DNA of 64,000 nucleotides from Chlorops oryzae (taxonomy: Eukaryota > Arthropoda > Insecta > Diptera > Chloropidae), in NCBI GenBank assembly GCA_020466095.1, contig CM035807.1:105958727-106022726 (forward strand), in the 5' to 3' direction. Below are positions 34,380-46,935 of this stretch, in pieces; the stretch's first letter is position 1; each line of letters starts with the position of its first letter. The notes below the pieces were generated by a model, which ran no database searches, was not told the origin of the DNA, and was given only the letters and a program-made list of their open reading frames with translations. The position numbers and the translations under genes are program-made.

Positions 34380-35390
34380 GTTCGTCATTTTCGGCAATTT
34401 AAATGTTAATAAACATTTCGCCATCAGCGTAAATATTTAAGCGTTTCGGGCAGTGAGAAGCCATATGGACAGAAATAAAATCGACGACGCCATTACACAA
34501 TACTCGTATTTTTTCTGAGCGCCCAGTCAGCGCAACACACACTCAGAGCTGTGTACAACGGATAATAGCATCACCAATACTTTGCACAATAAACACAGCC
34601 ATATGGCGTTTCATCCTTTCGGAAAAAGCCTCCATACATACAACATTCGGTTTTGTATGCCAGTGTGCCTGAAATTCACCCAAAGGTATTCTAAAGGGGA
34701 GCACAGTTTTTGCTGATGCGGAAACTCGGTTATGAGCGCAGCAGCAGCAGGCACACTACAGCCGCACCTGGACCAACGTGGGACTAATACGAGGCATTGT
34801 GCTCAAATTGTATGTGTTAAGTAGATATGCAAAGGCATCGCATAAAGCGGTATAGTGTTCCATGCGATGCGATGCGATGCGAGGCGAGGCGAGGCGATGT
34901 GAACGTGAATGTGCTGTAATGTTGTGGTATGGGTGTAAATGGGTGCTTTTGTATTAATGTAACCATATTAAATTTTTCATTACCCTCGGCATGCAATTTG
35001 CGTTCATTCCAGTTTCATCTCATTGTACATGAAAATTGTATGCCTCAGCGTCAGTATCAAAATGTTATACGTTTTAGGAATAAACTGAACTTTCAGCACA
35101 ATATTTAAGGCCCGATGTACACATGTGCTGGTGGTGCCGAGTTTATTCCCACATTTGTATGTGTCAATAGCGCGAACTTGTATGCCAAAATGTTTGCTTC
35201 CGCATGTGTGCGTGTGTGTGTATGTGCTGTTGACGTCTAAGCATTTTGGACAAAAGTTAATGGAACGCTGATTTTTGCATGAGGTGTCGAAACGGAATCA
35301 GCGACGGGGACTACATTACACTTTAGTTTTGTAATAAATATGGGTTAAAGTGGCATTTTTTTGAAAGTTTATTAATATTCATTACAAACG
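34380..35390. other. intergenic sequence, no gene supported
   Basis: Includes a GATGC/GAGGC pentamer minisatellite at about 34863-34898. No coding region found. Confidence 0.45.
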
Positions 35391-35394
35391 GGGG

Positions 35395-35925
35395 ATATAT
35401 TTTTAATTTTTACTTTTTTATTTAAGGCTACATGTTAAGCAATAACTAGGCTAATTACCCGTCATAGGAGTGAGTGTTTTAGTTTGAAACTTAAACACAT
35501 ACATACATAATAATGTTATGGTCTCTATTGGTCCCAATCGAAAAGAAATCACCACAAAAGGTCAAGGAAAGTTTTTTAATCGATATTTAAAGCTTTTTAT
35601 TTAAGGCTACATTGATTAAAATAAAGGCTAATTACTATTAGGAGAATTTTATTTGAAATTAAATATTAATTTTTATAATTTTAGCATAATAATTTAGAAT
35701 TGATCAATAAAATAAATAACATTAATAAGGATAAATTATATTTTAATAATATATTAAATTATTATTTAAGGCTACTGATATAAATAATAAGGAATTACTA
35801 TAGAGAAATTTTTAGATTTAATAAATAATATAATTTATAATTAAATAATTTATAATAATTTCAAAAATATATAAGAAAATCAAAAAACTAATAAATAATT
35901 TAATAATATAACTTAAATAATTGAT
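35395..35925 (+). repeat. three tandem copies of about 175 bp with stepwise loss of G+C
   Basis: The anchor TATTTAAGGCTAC recurs at about 35420, 35599 and 35762. Downstream words also recur (CTAATTAC, TAGGAG, TTTGAAA, CAATCGA/GATCAAT). Copy 1 is ordinary sequence. Copy 2 has the same order of landmarks with many G and C bases gone. Copy 3 is almost only A and T. The array then runs into the pure TAA block. Confidence 0.7.
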
Positions 35926-36460
35926 TAATAATAATAAAAATTAATAAATAAAAATAATAAATAATAAATAATAAATAATTAAATATAAATAATTAAATAA
36001 TTAAAATAATAAATAAATAAAATAATAAATAATAAAAATAAATAAATAATAAATAATAATAATAAATAATAAATAATAAATAATAAATAATAAAAAATAA
36101 TAAATAATAAAATAATAAATAATAATAATAAATAAAAATAATAAATAATAAATAATAAATAATAAATAATAAATAATAAATAATAATAATAAATAATAAA
36201 TAATAAATAATAAAATAAATAATAAATAATAAAATAATAAAATAATAAAATAATAAATAATAAATAATAAATAATAAATAATAAATAATAAAATAAATAA
36301 AATAATAAATAATAAATAATAAATAATAAATAATAAATAATAAATAATAAATAAATAAAAATAATAAATAATAAATAATAATAATAATATAATAATTAAT
36401 AAAAATTAATAACAATAATAAAAAAATATAAATTATAAATAATAAATAAAAAACATTAAA
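35926..36460. repeat. (TAA)n/(TAAATAA)n low-complexity block
   Basis: About 0.5 kb built almost entirely of AATAAATAATAAAT units with no G or C between about 35990 and 36400. The 140-codon Ile/Tyr/Leu frame on the minus strand is a by-product. The right edge regains complexity gradually to about 36540. Confidence 0.92.
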
Positions 36461-37157
36461 TAAGAAATAACAAAAAATAGATTAATTGATAAAAAAAAGA
36501 AACAAACAAAACCGAAAAAATGAAGAAAAAAAATTTTTAATTCGAAATAAAAATACTTAAGAAAAATATAAAAGAAATGAAATGGCAAAACAAATAAAAT
36601 GCAAATTTAAAAAAAAATACTAACAAATTTAAAAATTAATGAAAAAAATAAAACGATTAAGAAAATTAATTTAAAAAAATAACTCATAATTAAAGAATAA
36701 GAAACAAAAAACAATTACATATTAAATAATTTTCCAAAAAAGCATAAATTCAGCAACTCTTGATGCCCATTGTCGGAGAAACTGCTGTTAACTGATCTAT
36801 CTCCACGAGTACTTTGACTCAATTATTTAAAAAATCGCACTAAATTAAACACAGCTAGAAAACCCGAGGATTCTCCGTTCATCCTTCTCTGCATTAAATA
36901 TCAAAAACCCAGGTCGAATAAAAAAGAAGTTTGATGAGAAATTACAATTTCACCAAAACCACCAATATCTTTTGGTTCTTACTCTCAATTAATTATTGTA
37001 ACTAAATAACTGAATGCGAGTATTTTTTTAATACAATATCATTCTTCTGAAAATTCTTTTACGCCATATTGTGTATATATGGGGGGATAAATGTTGTGTA
37101 ACAATTCATCTATCTACTCAATCCAATTAATTAAAATAACCTTTTCGATTGAGGTCT
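36461..37157. other. AT-rich flank, no gene
   Basis: A-rich to about 36740, then normal sequence up to the tRNA gene. On the minus strand just beyond the tRNA, TTTT in TTATTTTAATT (about 37128-37138) could end Pol III transcription. Confidence 0.45.
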
Positions 37158-37230
37158 CAACCCTTGCGGGGATCGAACCCGCGACCTTTGGATTAGAAGT
37201 CCAACGCGCTATCCGCTGCGCCAAAGGGTC
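37158..37230 (-). tRNA. tRNA-Arg (anticodon TCT)
   Basis: A 73-nt cloverleaf reads on the minus strand. The acceptor stem is GACCCTT/AAGGGTT (one G-U pair at 1-72). The D arm is GCGC...GCGC, the anticodon stem TTGGA/TCCAA with loop CTTCTAA, and the T arm GCGGG-TTCGATC-CCCGC. The discriminator base is G. Box A (TGGCGCAGCGG) and box B (GGTTCGATCCC) match the Pol III promoter consensus. Every stem pairs, unlike the tRNA-like strings elsewhere in the window, so this is a probable functional gene reading AGA codons. No intron is present. Confidence 0.96.
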
Positions 37231-38130
37231 TGTCTCGAACCGGAAAACTAAATGCTCTTATAAATGATCAAGCAGCGCGATCGAGTAGGCGAGCTAAAAA
37301 TAGACTCTCTTTTTTCTTCGTTTTTGCCTTATCTTTTGCATGAGCTGCTTTATGTTTTCTTCTGCTTCTGACGTTCGCGTTAAGCATTATACTTTTAACT
37401 TGGCAACACGTTTCTTTTAGCTCAGCGCTGTTAACTCAAAAAATTTTGTGTTCGAATTGTCGCTCTCTTTTGCTGTTTCCACTGTTAGTTAATAATTAAG
37501 AAATAACAAAAAATGATTATATTTGAGTGGGAAAACATATCGCCGAAGAGAAGTAAAAAGAAATTGATATGAATTTCTCTCAACCATTTTACGCGTAGAT
37601 GAACTGAAGCTCTTTTTTGATGCAACAGGGCGCTTTAAATTTATTGCTCCGGGGACTGGGGTCAACATTCAACGAAAGCCAACAAATTGCCTTTTTTTTT
37701 AAACGTCGGCGCAGTAATTAATCACTCAAGAAATTCTCAAGAGATTTGTGTGTGTGTGTGTGTTTTCTTTTCTTTTTTTTTTAAGAGGCTATTTAACAAG
37801 TGAAATGGGCTAGCAAAAGAAAAGGGAAATTGAGACATTTCGTTTGAATGCTCGCAGGCAGCTTACGAGAATAATTATGGTAGTCTGTACAAATAAGACC
37901 TTCATTTTTTTTAAAGGTACATACATACATACATACCCTGTAGGAAATTGAACTAGTGCAGAAGTATTCTTCGACTACTTCCCAAATCAACAGTACTACT
38001 CGCTCGTAATTTCCCCGCCAATGCATTGAACTGTTAACTTTTACTCTAAGGCGGCATTCGAAAATCGACAGTCGCGTTTGAACTAGTGCAGAAGTAGAGG
38101 CAATAGGGTAAATTCAATATACTACGTTAA
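37231..38130. other. intergenic sequence, no gene supported
   Basis: GT run near 37748-37761 and an ACAT tetranucleotide run near 37919-37936. The 12-mer CTAGTGCAGAAG occurs twice (near 37951 and 38081). No gene is supported. Confidence 0.45.
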
Positions 38131-38138
38131 TAGATGGG

Positions 38139-38290
38139 GAACCGGCCCGAGCTGTCGTAGCTCACAGCGGAGCGCGTGCACCCCACGATTCCGAGCGTCC
38201 CAGGTTCAATTCCCCGGCCAACCGAATGCCGATTATTTTTTTTTAATTATAAGTTCAAATTGAAATCCTAAGCGAAATAAAAAGCATTTA
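38139..38290 (+). mobile_element. tRNA-headed SINE-like fragment 3
   Basis: Box A TAGCTCACAGCGG (38158-38170) and box B GGTTCAATTCC (38203-38213) have tRNA spacing, followed by GGCCAACCGAATGCC and a T-rich run. No full cloverleaf is present. It faces another tRNA-like element on the opposite strand about 200 bp away. Confidence 0.6.
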
Positions 38291-38329
38291 AAAAAAGAAC
38301 TGTTTCAAATTGGTAGGAAATTTTGAGCA

Positions 38330-38500
38330 AATTTGTGTGCAAAGTTCTGAGACAGCATTGGCGAAAACTTGTTTTTCAATCAAATTTTTTAATTTTTCGA
38401 ATATTGTCATTCTTCCACATTTTCTCGCCTGTGACAGAATCGAACTCAAGCCCTTCAGATTGCCAGGGCGAATACGCTTTCACTACGCCACGGATATGAC
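38330..38500 (-). mobile_element. tRNA-headed SINE-like fragment 4
   Basis: On the minus strand box A TGGCGTAGTGAAAG (38490-38477) and box B GAGTTCGATTC (38447-38437) are followed by CAGGCGAGAAAATG. That follow-on motif is shared with the elements at 29.5 and 29.8 kb, which groups the three. The distal end is not defined. Confidence 0.58.
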
Positions 38501-38509
38501 TCACGCACA

Positions 38510-41500
38510 GCAAACATATTACATTAATGTGTGAGCAAAATTGAACTGTTGACCATGCTACTAGTTAGGCTCTACTGTCCGTGTCTCTACTCGCGTACTA
38601 GTTCTTTTTTCTATACTCGAGAACTACACGCCAGGGCCCCAATTGACCCCACTCTTCCTAAAGGGAATTGTTCGGCTGAAATTGAAATCGACGATAGAAT
38701 GTTGAAACAGATTTTTCGTTAAGGGCTCTACGCTCTAAAGCAGCAAGTAAATTTCCTATACCAAACACATGTAGAAAAAACAAAGAAGTACTTTCGCTAC
38801 TTGAACGCATATGCTAATTACAAGTAATCGGACTCACAGGGATGCATTTAAGTCATACATTTTCTATATTTCTGTCGACCTGTCATCGAAATTTCAACTC
38901 TGATTTCCTTTCTTCAAAAGAATGAGCTCGTTACTTCCTTTCAATTTACTTTAACAGCGTTGAGCCCTTTAGCATTAAAGCTTCTTTAAAGTAACACAAT
39001 CATTCGAAGCGGAAATTGAATGAAATTGAGAATTTTTTCTATTTTTTTTTTGCGTTCATGCTTCAAATGGTGATGACGTTTAGAGCTTGTTGTCTGAAAC
39101 GACTTCTTCATGTGTCCTTCTGATGAATTAAGATAATCTCAACTGTTGTGCATCTTGCCATCCATTTAAAGTGACAGCAAGCGAACCTTAGAAGAGCTAG
39201 AAAAGTCCACACTTAGCTGCACATTCGAGTAGAAAATGCAATTTTCCGCTAATCTTCTGTTTTGAATATCCTTTATGTTTATTGTGAACACTTGACTGGC
39301 GTCATCAACAGAAGAAAACAAAAAAATAGAATAGCTCGCAAAAAGCTATGATTATCTAACAGAAGCTTTCATCGTGATCTTAACCCAAGCGGAGGCGAAG
39401 AAGCAAGAATAAGAAATCACAAGTTAATTAGGGTGCAAAATATTCTCATTTTTTCAACCTAAATCGCTGGCATTTTCCTGCATTCACTTCCACTCTGTGC
39501 CCTTTGGATAAGAAGCGTTGCAAAAATAAGCGTAAAATTATTTTTCTTCCTTTCCCACATTGACTCAAGGTTTTTATTTGAGAAAAAAATGTTTTTTTTT
39601 TTACATTATTTTTCTTCATCTCTAGGGGGGCTTAAAAAACACTTACGATGATATTCGCGGCTATCTCATTTCATCTTGATACAAGAGCTCTCTTAATTGA
39701 GAAGAATCATTTTATTTTCAATTACTGATGATGAAAGTTTTCCTCTTCCGTAACGAATTCAAGCGGAAAAATGCTTAAGTATCACAGTGACTTGACTGAG
39801 AAAATGAGCTAAAAAGGATTTTACGGTAGAATTCAAGTCAAATCAAAGTGGGATACTCGTCGTCGGCCAGACAAAAGCGTCTAATTTACTCTTCATTTGG
39901 TTTATAAATCAAACCGCAAGCAAAGTAAATGAAAACCGCCGCTACACCATTTGCCTTGTTTATCGTACAACACTTACATATTAACATGTCTATCGTGTGT
40001 ACATATCTATGCGGATGTGTTTGTGTTTATGTATTCGTTGAGCCGTTACCCACTGGCCACAGAGGTAATATTCGGCTTTCTAACAACCTAGCCCAGTATG
40101 CAAATATCAAATAAAAGCGCATAATAATAATTTCAAATAAATTTAATGCCTTTCCAGTCGCAGCGAACGCTCGTGCCCACAGCCCTGACAAACGACGATA
40201 ACAAATCGCATACCACGGAGGCAACAAAACACCTCGCAATGACCGTATATACATATGGATATGTGTGTACGTACACACACGGGTACGGGTTTAATAATGC
40301 AAACCCACATTCACGTTTGTGCCTGCGTGTGTGTGAAGCCATGTGAGCGCAGTTAGCACACCGCAACACCTTTACTACCATCATGAAGGCCTTAAGCCGC
40401 CATGACTCTTTAAATGAAAGCATGGCAGCCATGTTGGTTTGGTTTAGTATCAGTGGCGCCATTGCTTGCTGTTTGCGGTCTTTCTACTTGATTTTTTCTT
40501 TTGTTATTCTCTCTTTTCGTTTTTAGCGTTTCTAATATTTCTTGCTATAGTTAGGTACGGACTGGGCGTATTTGTGCTGTATCCTTTTGTATTCGCTTTT
40601 CGAAATTGCATTTCTAAGTTTCAACCTTTGGGTATTTTCTTGGGGCGTCAGTGATGTGCATTTCCGGTTTGTTTATGATTGACTTCCGGATTTCGTGGAA
40701 TTTCATTCATTTCAATCGAAAAGTATTCGAGCAGATCAAATCGAAACGACTTGAATAGTGAATCTTAATTTTGAGAGTTGAAGGGCAATTGCCTTCGAAT
40801 GAAGGACATTGAAAGACAAAAGGAATCAGGAAAATAATCGTAGGCTCTAGTACGAAGTTGCTTTTGTTGTGTTTGTGTTTAATTGTAAGGGAATAGTGGA
40901 AGCTATAGTTAAATGTAAGAGGATTTTCAAAGCAAATTGAATGTTGAATGAAAGGCTTTGCCAGAAACTCAATTGCTCAATGTGGTCTGTGCAGTAACTG
41001 GAAGGAAATGTGATTTAAACTGTTGCCAATTAAGGGAAAACTCACCTAAATTAAAGGAAATTTCTGATCTTTAGTGTGCAGACCTTGGAGAGAAGAGTCT
41101 TTGGAGAAAATCTAAGGGAATTTCGGCTTTATTTTGGGTTGAAGCTTAAAGCTTATTTTATTACGAAAACTTTTGAAATGCAATCTTGCGTTTTTCTACA
41201 TTTATTCAATGTTTTAAAGCCTGATCGAAATTCTTCTTATTACCAATTGTTGTTTTCCATTCTTGTGTGGCCGCAAATTGATTATCTTGTTACACTTGAT
41301 TGCATATGAATGAATGGCTTAATTATTACATTCAATGGGGCCGGAGCGAGGAGAGAGATAGAGCAAGGGTAAGAGAGAAATTGTTATTTCAAAACCATAG
41401 AGCATTTTTCTTCGGAATTTTTTCCAACATTTCTTTTCCTTAATTATTACTTTTTTTTTCTTGCATTGCCCTAATTCTTTTACTTGCTTTATTTCTCATT

Positions 41501-42900
41501 CGGTTTTCATCCTTCTTGCGATGAATTCATTTTCCAGCTCGTTGCATTTCGATTGCGCAAGAAGTGCACTTCGGCTATTCAGTTGAACTGCAGCAATGGC
41601 GTACAGCATATTTGCAAATGTACTTAAACGAATGTCCTTCTTGTGGGATATTTTGCGGCATTAGAGGAGGCATTGATAGCGGAGCATGGCATGCTGTTCG
41701 GCTATTTTCAAAGCAATGTCCTTCGATTTAATTTCGAATAAATCATTGCGCAGCGTATTTGAAGTGTGGAACTCTTAATCTTTTGATGAGATCGAACACG
41801 TGTGCTTTAAGGACCTTCCGCTTTGTTTTTTTTCCCACTTTTTTTCTTTTTAAGGTAGTTTCCTTTTGTGAGTGCCCGTAATTGGAAATTTTAATGACAT
41901 CTTTTAATGCTGTATAAATATGCCAAAGGGCTTAAATAAATTCGAAAGCATTAAAATGTTTGAGCAGCACTTTTTCGGACATGAACAGAATGCATTCGTC
42001 CTTTTTTTCGCTTCTTTTCTTATTTGGATTTTTGCTTTTTTATTTTTTGTAGGTACTTTTGGCTAGTATTTCTTAAGGAATGATCATTACTCAATCCAGT
42101 GCAATAAATTCTCGTAAGCTTGGTCGCCTCGACTGTTGTTGGTGTGCTCAGTATTGTACTGTGCTGTGCAGCTCTGTTCTTCAATGCACCGAACTGGAGC
42201 TGACGTTAGAGCTGCTGGTATGCTTCGCCAACTCAGCATCATAAATTATTGCCACATTATTAAATTCACATTATTTGCACACGCCGAGTGCAAGCAACTC
42301 ATATCATTTGTGCGAATTGTGTTCAACTGTAATATTTGATTGCGAGCGAATGTGCTTGTGCGTGTGTGTGTGTGTGAGCGTGTGCGTGGGTGTGCAATAG
42401 TTGCAGCCAAAAAGTAAATAAGAAGAGCATGTGCAGCTGAATCGCAGGCACCATATAATGGTAATGGTAATGTTTAAACCGCAAGAAGTTAAATAACGTT
42501 TAAAATGTTAAAATGTTGAAATCCCAAAATCCACAATACGATCGGTAAGAATAAGCATTGGGAAAATGTGAGCAGCTGTGGCGACTTTTAATACAAATTT
42601 AACATTTGTGTGTGCATTCGGGTGCATGCATTTATGAACAGCATACAACATACCTTCATATGTATGCTGAAGGCACGCAAACAAATTCATTCGTGAGACC
42701 ATTTCATGAAACATTATAAAAAGAGAAAAAATTTATTGAAATGGTCAGGCATGTCTCTTACGACGTTATGCCAAATTAAGCTTTGGTAACTTAAATACCC
42801 AATCCTCTCAATAGGTTATCCTTTTTAAGGCATTGTTGCCAGTTGAGAGGAATCTCCCCTAAATTAATGGAAATTTCTGGTCTGAACCCTTTAGTGCATG
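38510..42900. other. long gene-free stretch
   Basis: No exon, RNA gene or mobile element could be supported over about 4.4 kb. Open frames (for example 40133-40462 minus and 39929-40114 plus) lack motifs. Simple-sequence content is low: a short GT run near 42361-42374 and T runs near 39593 and 41451. It could be intron or intergenic. Confidence 0.4.
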
Positions 42901-42906
42901 ATAAAG

Positions 42907-43160
42907 GGTGTTTTTTTAAGAGCCTCCGTATTTCATTTTTCATAGAACATTTCAGGACATTTAGTGTTCGAAAATGATTTCTGGCAAATGACCACCGCGA
43001 CTACGCTCCAGGAAGCTCATTCGGACGGTCCAATTTTTGATCATTGTAATTACATATCGTTTTTCATGAGAAAGAATGCCTTTTTTTGGCAGAGAACCAG
43101 TAGGGGTCGTATGGGATAAAAGACAGAAAAGTCCTTTGAAGAATTTGTGAGGGAGCATGT
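42907..43160 (-). pseudogene. C-terminal remnant of a mariner/IS630-type transposase
   Basis: On the minus strand the open frame ends with VITMIKNWTVRMSFLERSRG followed by GHLPEIIFEH and a stop at 42961-42963. The pattern NWxxRMxxCxxxRGGHLxEIIF at the extreme C-terminus is typical of arthropod DDE transposases of the mariner/IS630 group, although the usual Cys is not present. Beyond the stop the element ends GGCTCTTAAAAAAACACCC near 42907-42925, which resembles a transposon terminus. Upstream catalytic regions are not recognisable. Confidence 0.65.
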
Positions 43161-43164
43161 TGTT

Positions 43165-44425
43165 GTTTTGGGAGAATACAAATCAAATTCAAGTGAGTTT
43201 TTGAGGCATTCTGGGTTTACTTATATCCTGCAAAAACACTGGCGATGGAGATCAAGGACGTCTTGTCTAATCCCAAGTCGAGAAAACAAAAGATTTCTGA
43301 TTTCAAAAAAATAAAAAAAAATTTTAACTCAGTTCAAAAGAATGCCCAAAGTCTCCGGAAAAAGCCCGAAAGCAGTGGGAAAAATCCTTCACAAATATTT
43401 TCAACTTAATTTATCCAAAAAAGAAAAATGAATCACGGCATTTGAACACACGCAAACGAGAATGGGAAAGAATGAGCGAAAAGAGATATGTATGAGGGAT
43501 TTGCTGCAGTTATTCCATTGCGATTTGCTTTGCAGAAAGAAGAGTAACGCAACGCTTCTATTCTTATAAGCATTGTGCATTCCCTTTCATATCCGTTTCC
43601 GGTATCCGGTTTCCGTTTCATGCAGTTTGTTGATGTGCATCACTTTCTGCCATTTTCATTATCGAATGCGTTCATTTTTGGATATATTCATGTGTCTTTG
43701 TCTTTTTCCTTCTCTCTCGCTCTCTTTTTACTTCTTTTTTTTTCTTCTCCTTGACTTCCTCTCTGTCCTGATCGTTATCCATCTTTTTTTAGAACGTTTC
43801 GGCGATGTCAGAGTAAACTGCGATTTGATGCGCTTAAACAGATGTTAATGTTCCATGATTTATGTTGGTTTATCAAACGAGTAGCGTTGAAATAATCGAG
43901 AAGCAACGAGGCATCAATGTCGTCGACGATGTGCTTCGTCAGCGGCAGTTAAGGGCACTTCATCGCTGTGGCTACTTTACTGCTATGTTTAGTGCCTAAC
44001 TCTCTCCTCTCTCTCTCTCTCGCTCTCTGTCCGTTTGCCCCAGACATTCAGTGTTAACTGCCATCCACATCAACTGCACTGACGTTTTACGTCAAAAACC
44101 AGCACGGATGGGCTGTGTGAATAGTCGGCAGTCGGAAAGTTGGCAAGCGTTTTATGTTTGGCTTGGCAAAGTCTCTAAGCCAAACTAAATTTGAAGTTGG
44201 ACAAGCCTTCAGCTCGGTTTGAGGCGTAATTTTTAAAAAATTTTTTTTTTTCCATGAGCAAATGTCAAAAGTTGTATGAAAGTCCACATGAATGAGTGCA
44301 ACGACGAGTGGAACAGGGAAAAAGGGAAAGACGAAGATAGAATGGGAATGACCTTACACATATGAGCGGTATTTTATTATCAACTTTTTTTTGTAGCACC
44401 ACGATATTTTAGATAGTTTTGCTAA
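43165..44425. other. intergenic sequence, no gene supported
   Basis: Contains a short CTCTC tract near 44004-44030 only. No gene is supported. Confidence 0.45.
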
Positions 44426-44427
44426 TC

Positions 44428-44985
44428 TTTTTATACTTGACACACTTTGGAACGAGAGTGTATTGCATTTGTGTGGGTGTGTGTTACACCCAGAACCAGT
44501 CGAGGTAGACCATACAAAGTCTATATAGAAACGATCAGCGTCACCAAGGTCCGTCTGTCCGAATCGAAGTCTTATCTTATCGAAGGAGTAAAGCGATCTC
44601 CGCGAAATTTAGTATGCGTGCTCACGGGGACATGAGTAAAAAGTACTGGACCCGATCGGACCCTTATTAAGGGTACCTCCAGTACTAGGGTCTGTTACAA
44701 AACTCAAACAAACCGCTTCAAAATCGGGGCTCCTCAAGATATTTCAGTTTAATCTAGAGTTTGAGCTTATATTTAAGACTCCGATTAAATTTCCTAAAAT
44801 TGGGCGTGGCGGTTATCACAAACAAATGAAAACAAAAATCCGAATATGAGGTCCTTAATACCCTCAAAAATCTCCAGAGTACCTCGTCTTAATGGTAATG
44901 TTTTTGGGGCCTTTTCTAAAAAATCAACCAAACACAGTTTTTTTCGGTATTGTATGGTCTGACTGTAACGCCCTTACTTGTTATT
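44428..44985 (-). mobile_element. second copy of the ATACCCGACAC dispersed repeat
   Basis: Inverted and shorter relative to the copy at 3.0-3.9 kb. ATACTTGACACACT at the left end, CAGAACCAGTCGAGGTAGACC near 44493, TCTTATCTTATCGAAGGAGT near 44570, and CAGTACTAGGGTCTGTTACA near 44680 align in order with the inverse of the first copy. The right end carries CGGTATTGTATGGT...TAACGCCCTTA. It is internally deleted and non-coding. Confidence 0.75.
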
Positions 44986-44989
44986 TCGT

Positions 44990-46085
44990 TTCCTGTCTTG
45001 CAGTTTTTTTTTTCGTTTTTTTGTTTTGCTTTCTCTCGCATCTCTGCTTTGCTCTAATTTTCTTCAAAGACTATTTGTGCTCCGATTGCGTGTGATTGTA
45101 ATAGTTGCATTTGTTGTTTGCGTTACGAATGCATGACTGCATCATATTTGAGCTACACACACAAACACACACGCACACTCAAACTTTCACTTTGACTTCG
45201 AGGGAGATTCGATTTGAGTTTCTTGATTTGTGCGGTTAAATTTCCATTTGACTTCTGTTTGAGTTTGCTATGTGGTATATTTGTGTCCTTTCATACATAC
45301 ACACATATATGTGTACAAAAATGCGTGTGTGTTCCATATTGTATGGTCCCCCATTGCGGTATTAGCATTGATATTGATTCTGTTCGAAGTTCAACTACAG
45401 TAACTTGCAGGCGTCAGAACTCACACGTACTCCGTAAATTCTCCATTAACCTAGCCGAGCATAAATCAAAAGCTTATCCATCTGCTGCAGCAGGGATTTT
45501 CTTGATTTTACTTCAATATTGGGCTTTCCGTTTCTGTTAATATTGATAAGTAGGTGTTCGACCCCGGGCGACTCGTTTGATCTCGCATGAATAATCTTTG
45601 AAATTCGTATGGGGGTTTTTCGTTCTCATCAGCAATAATTCGAAAGTCCAAATATCATTGCTTGAAGTCATACAAACATTCAATGAGAATCCTTAAAAGT
45701 TTTTTCTCTATGATATGGCTTAGAAATTTCAAAGTTATCAATGCTCTTAAACAGGAAGTCTCAATTGCACTTCACTTAAGTAAAAGAATTTTTAACCAAT
45801 GAACTTGCTCCCTGGATTCTTTAAAGTAAAGTTTTCTTTAACCAGTTCTACATTAAATGTTATATAAAGACATTTACATCTGATTGATCAAGATAGCACT
45901 AGTTAACATAAAATAAAATAAAAATTAATAATAATCGCGATAAAAATCTCTTTTTAACGAAGAAAACTTTCTGCCATATACAAATGCAGGTACAAACAAT
46001 TTTTCTAGTGAATTTTATGTTTATTGCTAAATACATCAAGAACTATTTCCTTCCCAGCGAAGATTATAACTTCTCTTGGAATAAT
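44990..46085. other. intergenic sequence, no gene supported
   Basis: No gene or element recognised. The 108-codon frame at 45214-45540 has no motif. Confidence 0.4.
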
Positions 46086-46091
46086 TTTATA

Positions 46092-46577
46092 CAGTGAGCA
46101 AAAAGTCCACCTAAAATACCCTATAATCTAGACCAAAATTTAGATGATTTCTCTATAGATTTTATCCATTTTATCCGTCTTAATTTTAGGTGGAATTCCG
46201 TCTCAAAAAAATTTAGATGATTTCTTGTAGAAATAAGAGGGAATTCCTATTCAATAAAATTAAGATGACACCCCATAAAAACTAGAAATTTAGCATCTGA
46301 ATAATTTTAAGATGATAATCGGTTAGAAACATGCAGTTTTCCTTCTCATTTGCACTTTTTATGACATAAAGAAGAGAAGAAGAAGAGAGAACAAGAATTT
46401 TTCTCCTTATTTTTTACTAGATTTCCTTTTCAATAAAATTAAGATGATTTTTAAGATAAAAATAAGATGAATTTCTACTAAATATTTCTTCAATCTTGTC
46501 CCCTGTCACTCTTCTTGGTCCCCATGCAATTTAAGATGGAAATCCTCTTAAATTTTGGGGACATTTTTCGCTCTGTG
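46092..46577. mobile_element. candidate MITE with internal TTAGATGA/TTAAGATGA repeats
   Basis: Left end CAGTGAGCAAAAAGTCC and right end read inward CACAGAGCGAAAAATGTCC are similar inverted termini. The interior repeats AAATTTAGATGATTTC, AAAATTAAGATGA and similar words at least six times between 46140 and 46540. No convincing duplication of the target was found, so the class is open. Confidence 0.5.
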
Positions 46578-46744
46578 TACTCAAAAGTTTGAGCTCAACA
46601 GTATAATTTGAGCTTGATTTATGGTTCAAAATGATAGTTTTTTTTTTTGCTCGAAAAGGCCAAAAGGTTTACAGTCTAAAATAAGACTCCTAATACAGTA
46701 TAATTTTCAAATATTTTTTGCTCCTTTTAGAGTATAATTTATCG

Positions 46745-46935
46745 GTCTTTGTGCCGTAGTTGGTTGAAATTCCAACTTACGAAACGAGAGGATCTGGGCT
46801 CAACTCCCAGCTGAGGTCGTGGATGTTTGTGACTTTTATTTTGTGTCGGTTTTTCTTTGTTTTCCCATTATTCGTGGTATCACAATGGGCCCATGCGAGG
46901 CCTTTATGGTGACAGTAATTTCTGGCCATCACAAA
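46745..46935 (+). mobile_element. tRNA-headed SINE, tail shared with the 56.1-kb SINE
   Basis: Box A TGCCGTAGTTGG (46752-46763) and box B GGGCTCAACTCCC (46797-46809) form the head. The 3' part reads CGTGGTATCACAATGGGCCC...GGCC...TGGTGACAG. The same tail (CGTGGTATCACAATGGGCC...GGCC...GTGGCAGCC) occurs on the minus strand in the SINE at 56.1 kb, although the tRNA heads differ. Confidence 0.68.

Noticed and set aside
35993..36415. 140-codon Ile/Tyr/Leu frame on the minus strand
   Set aside because: Translation of the TAA/ATT repeat.
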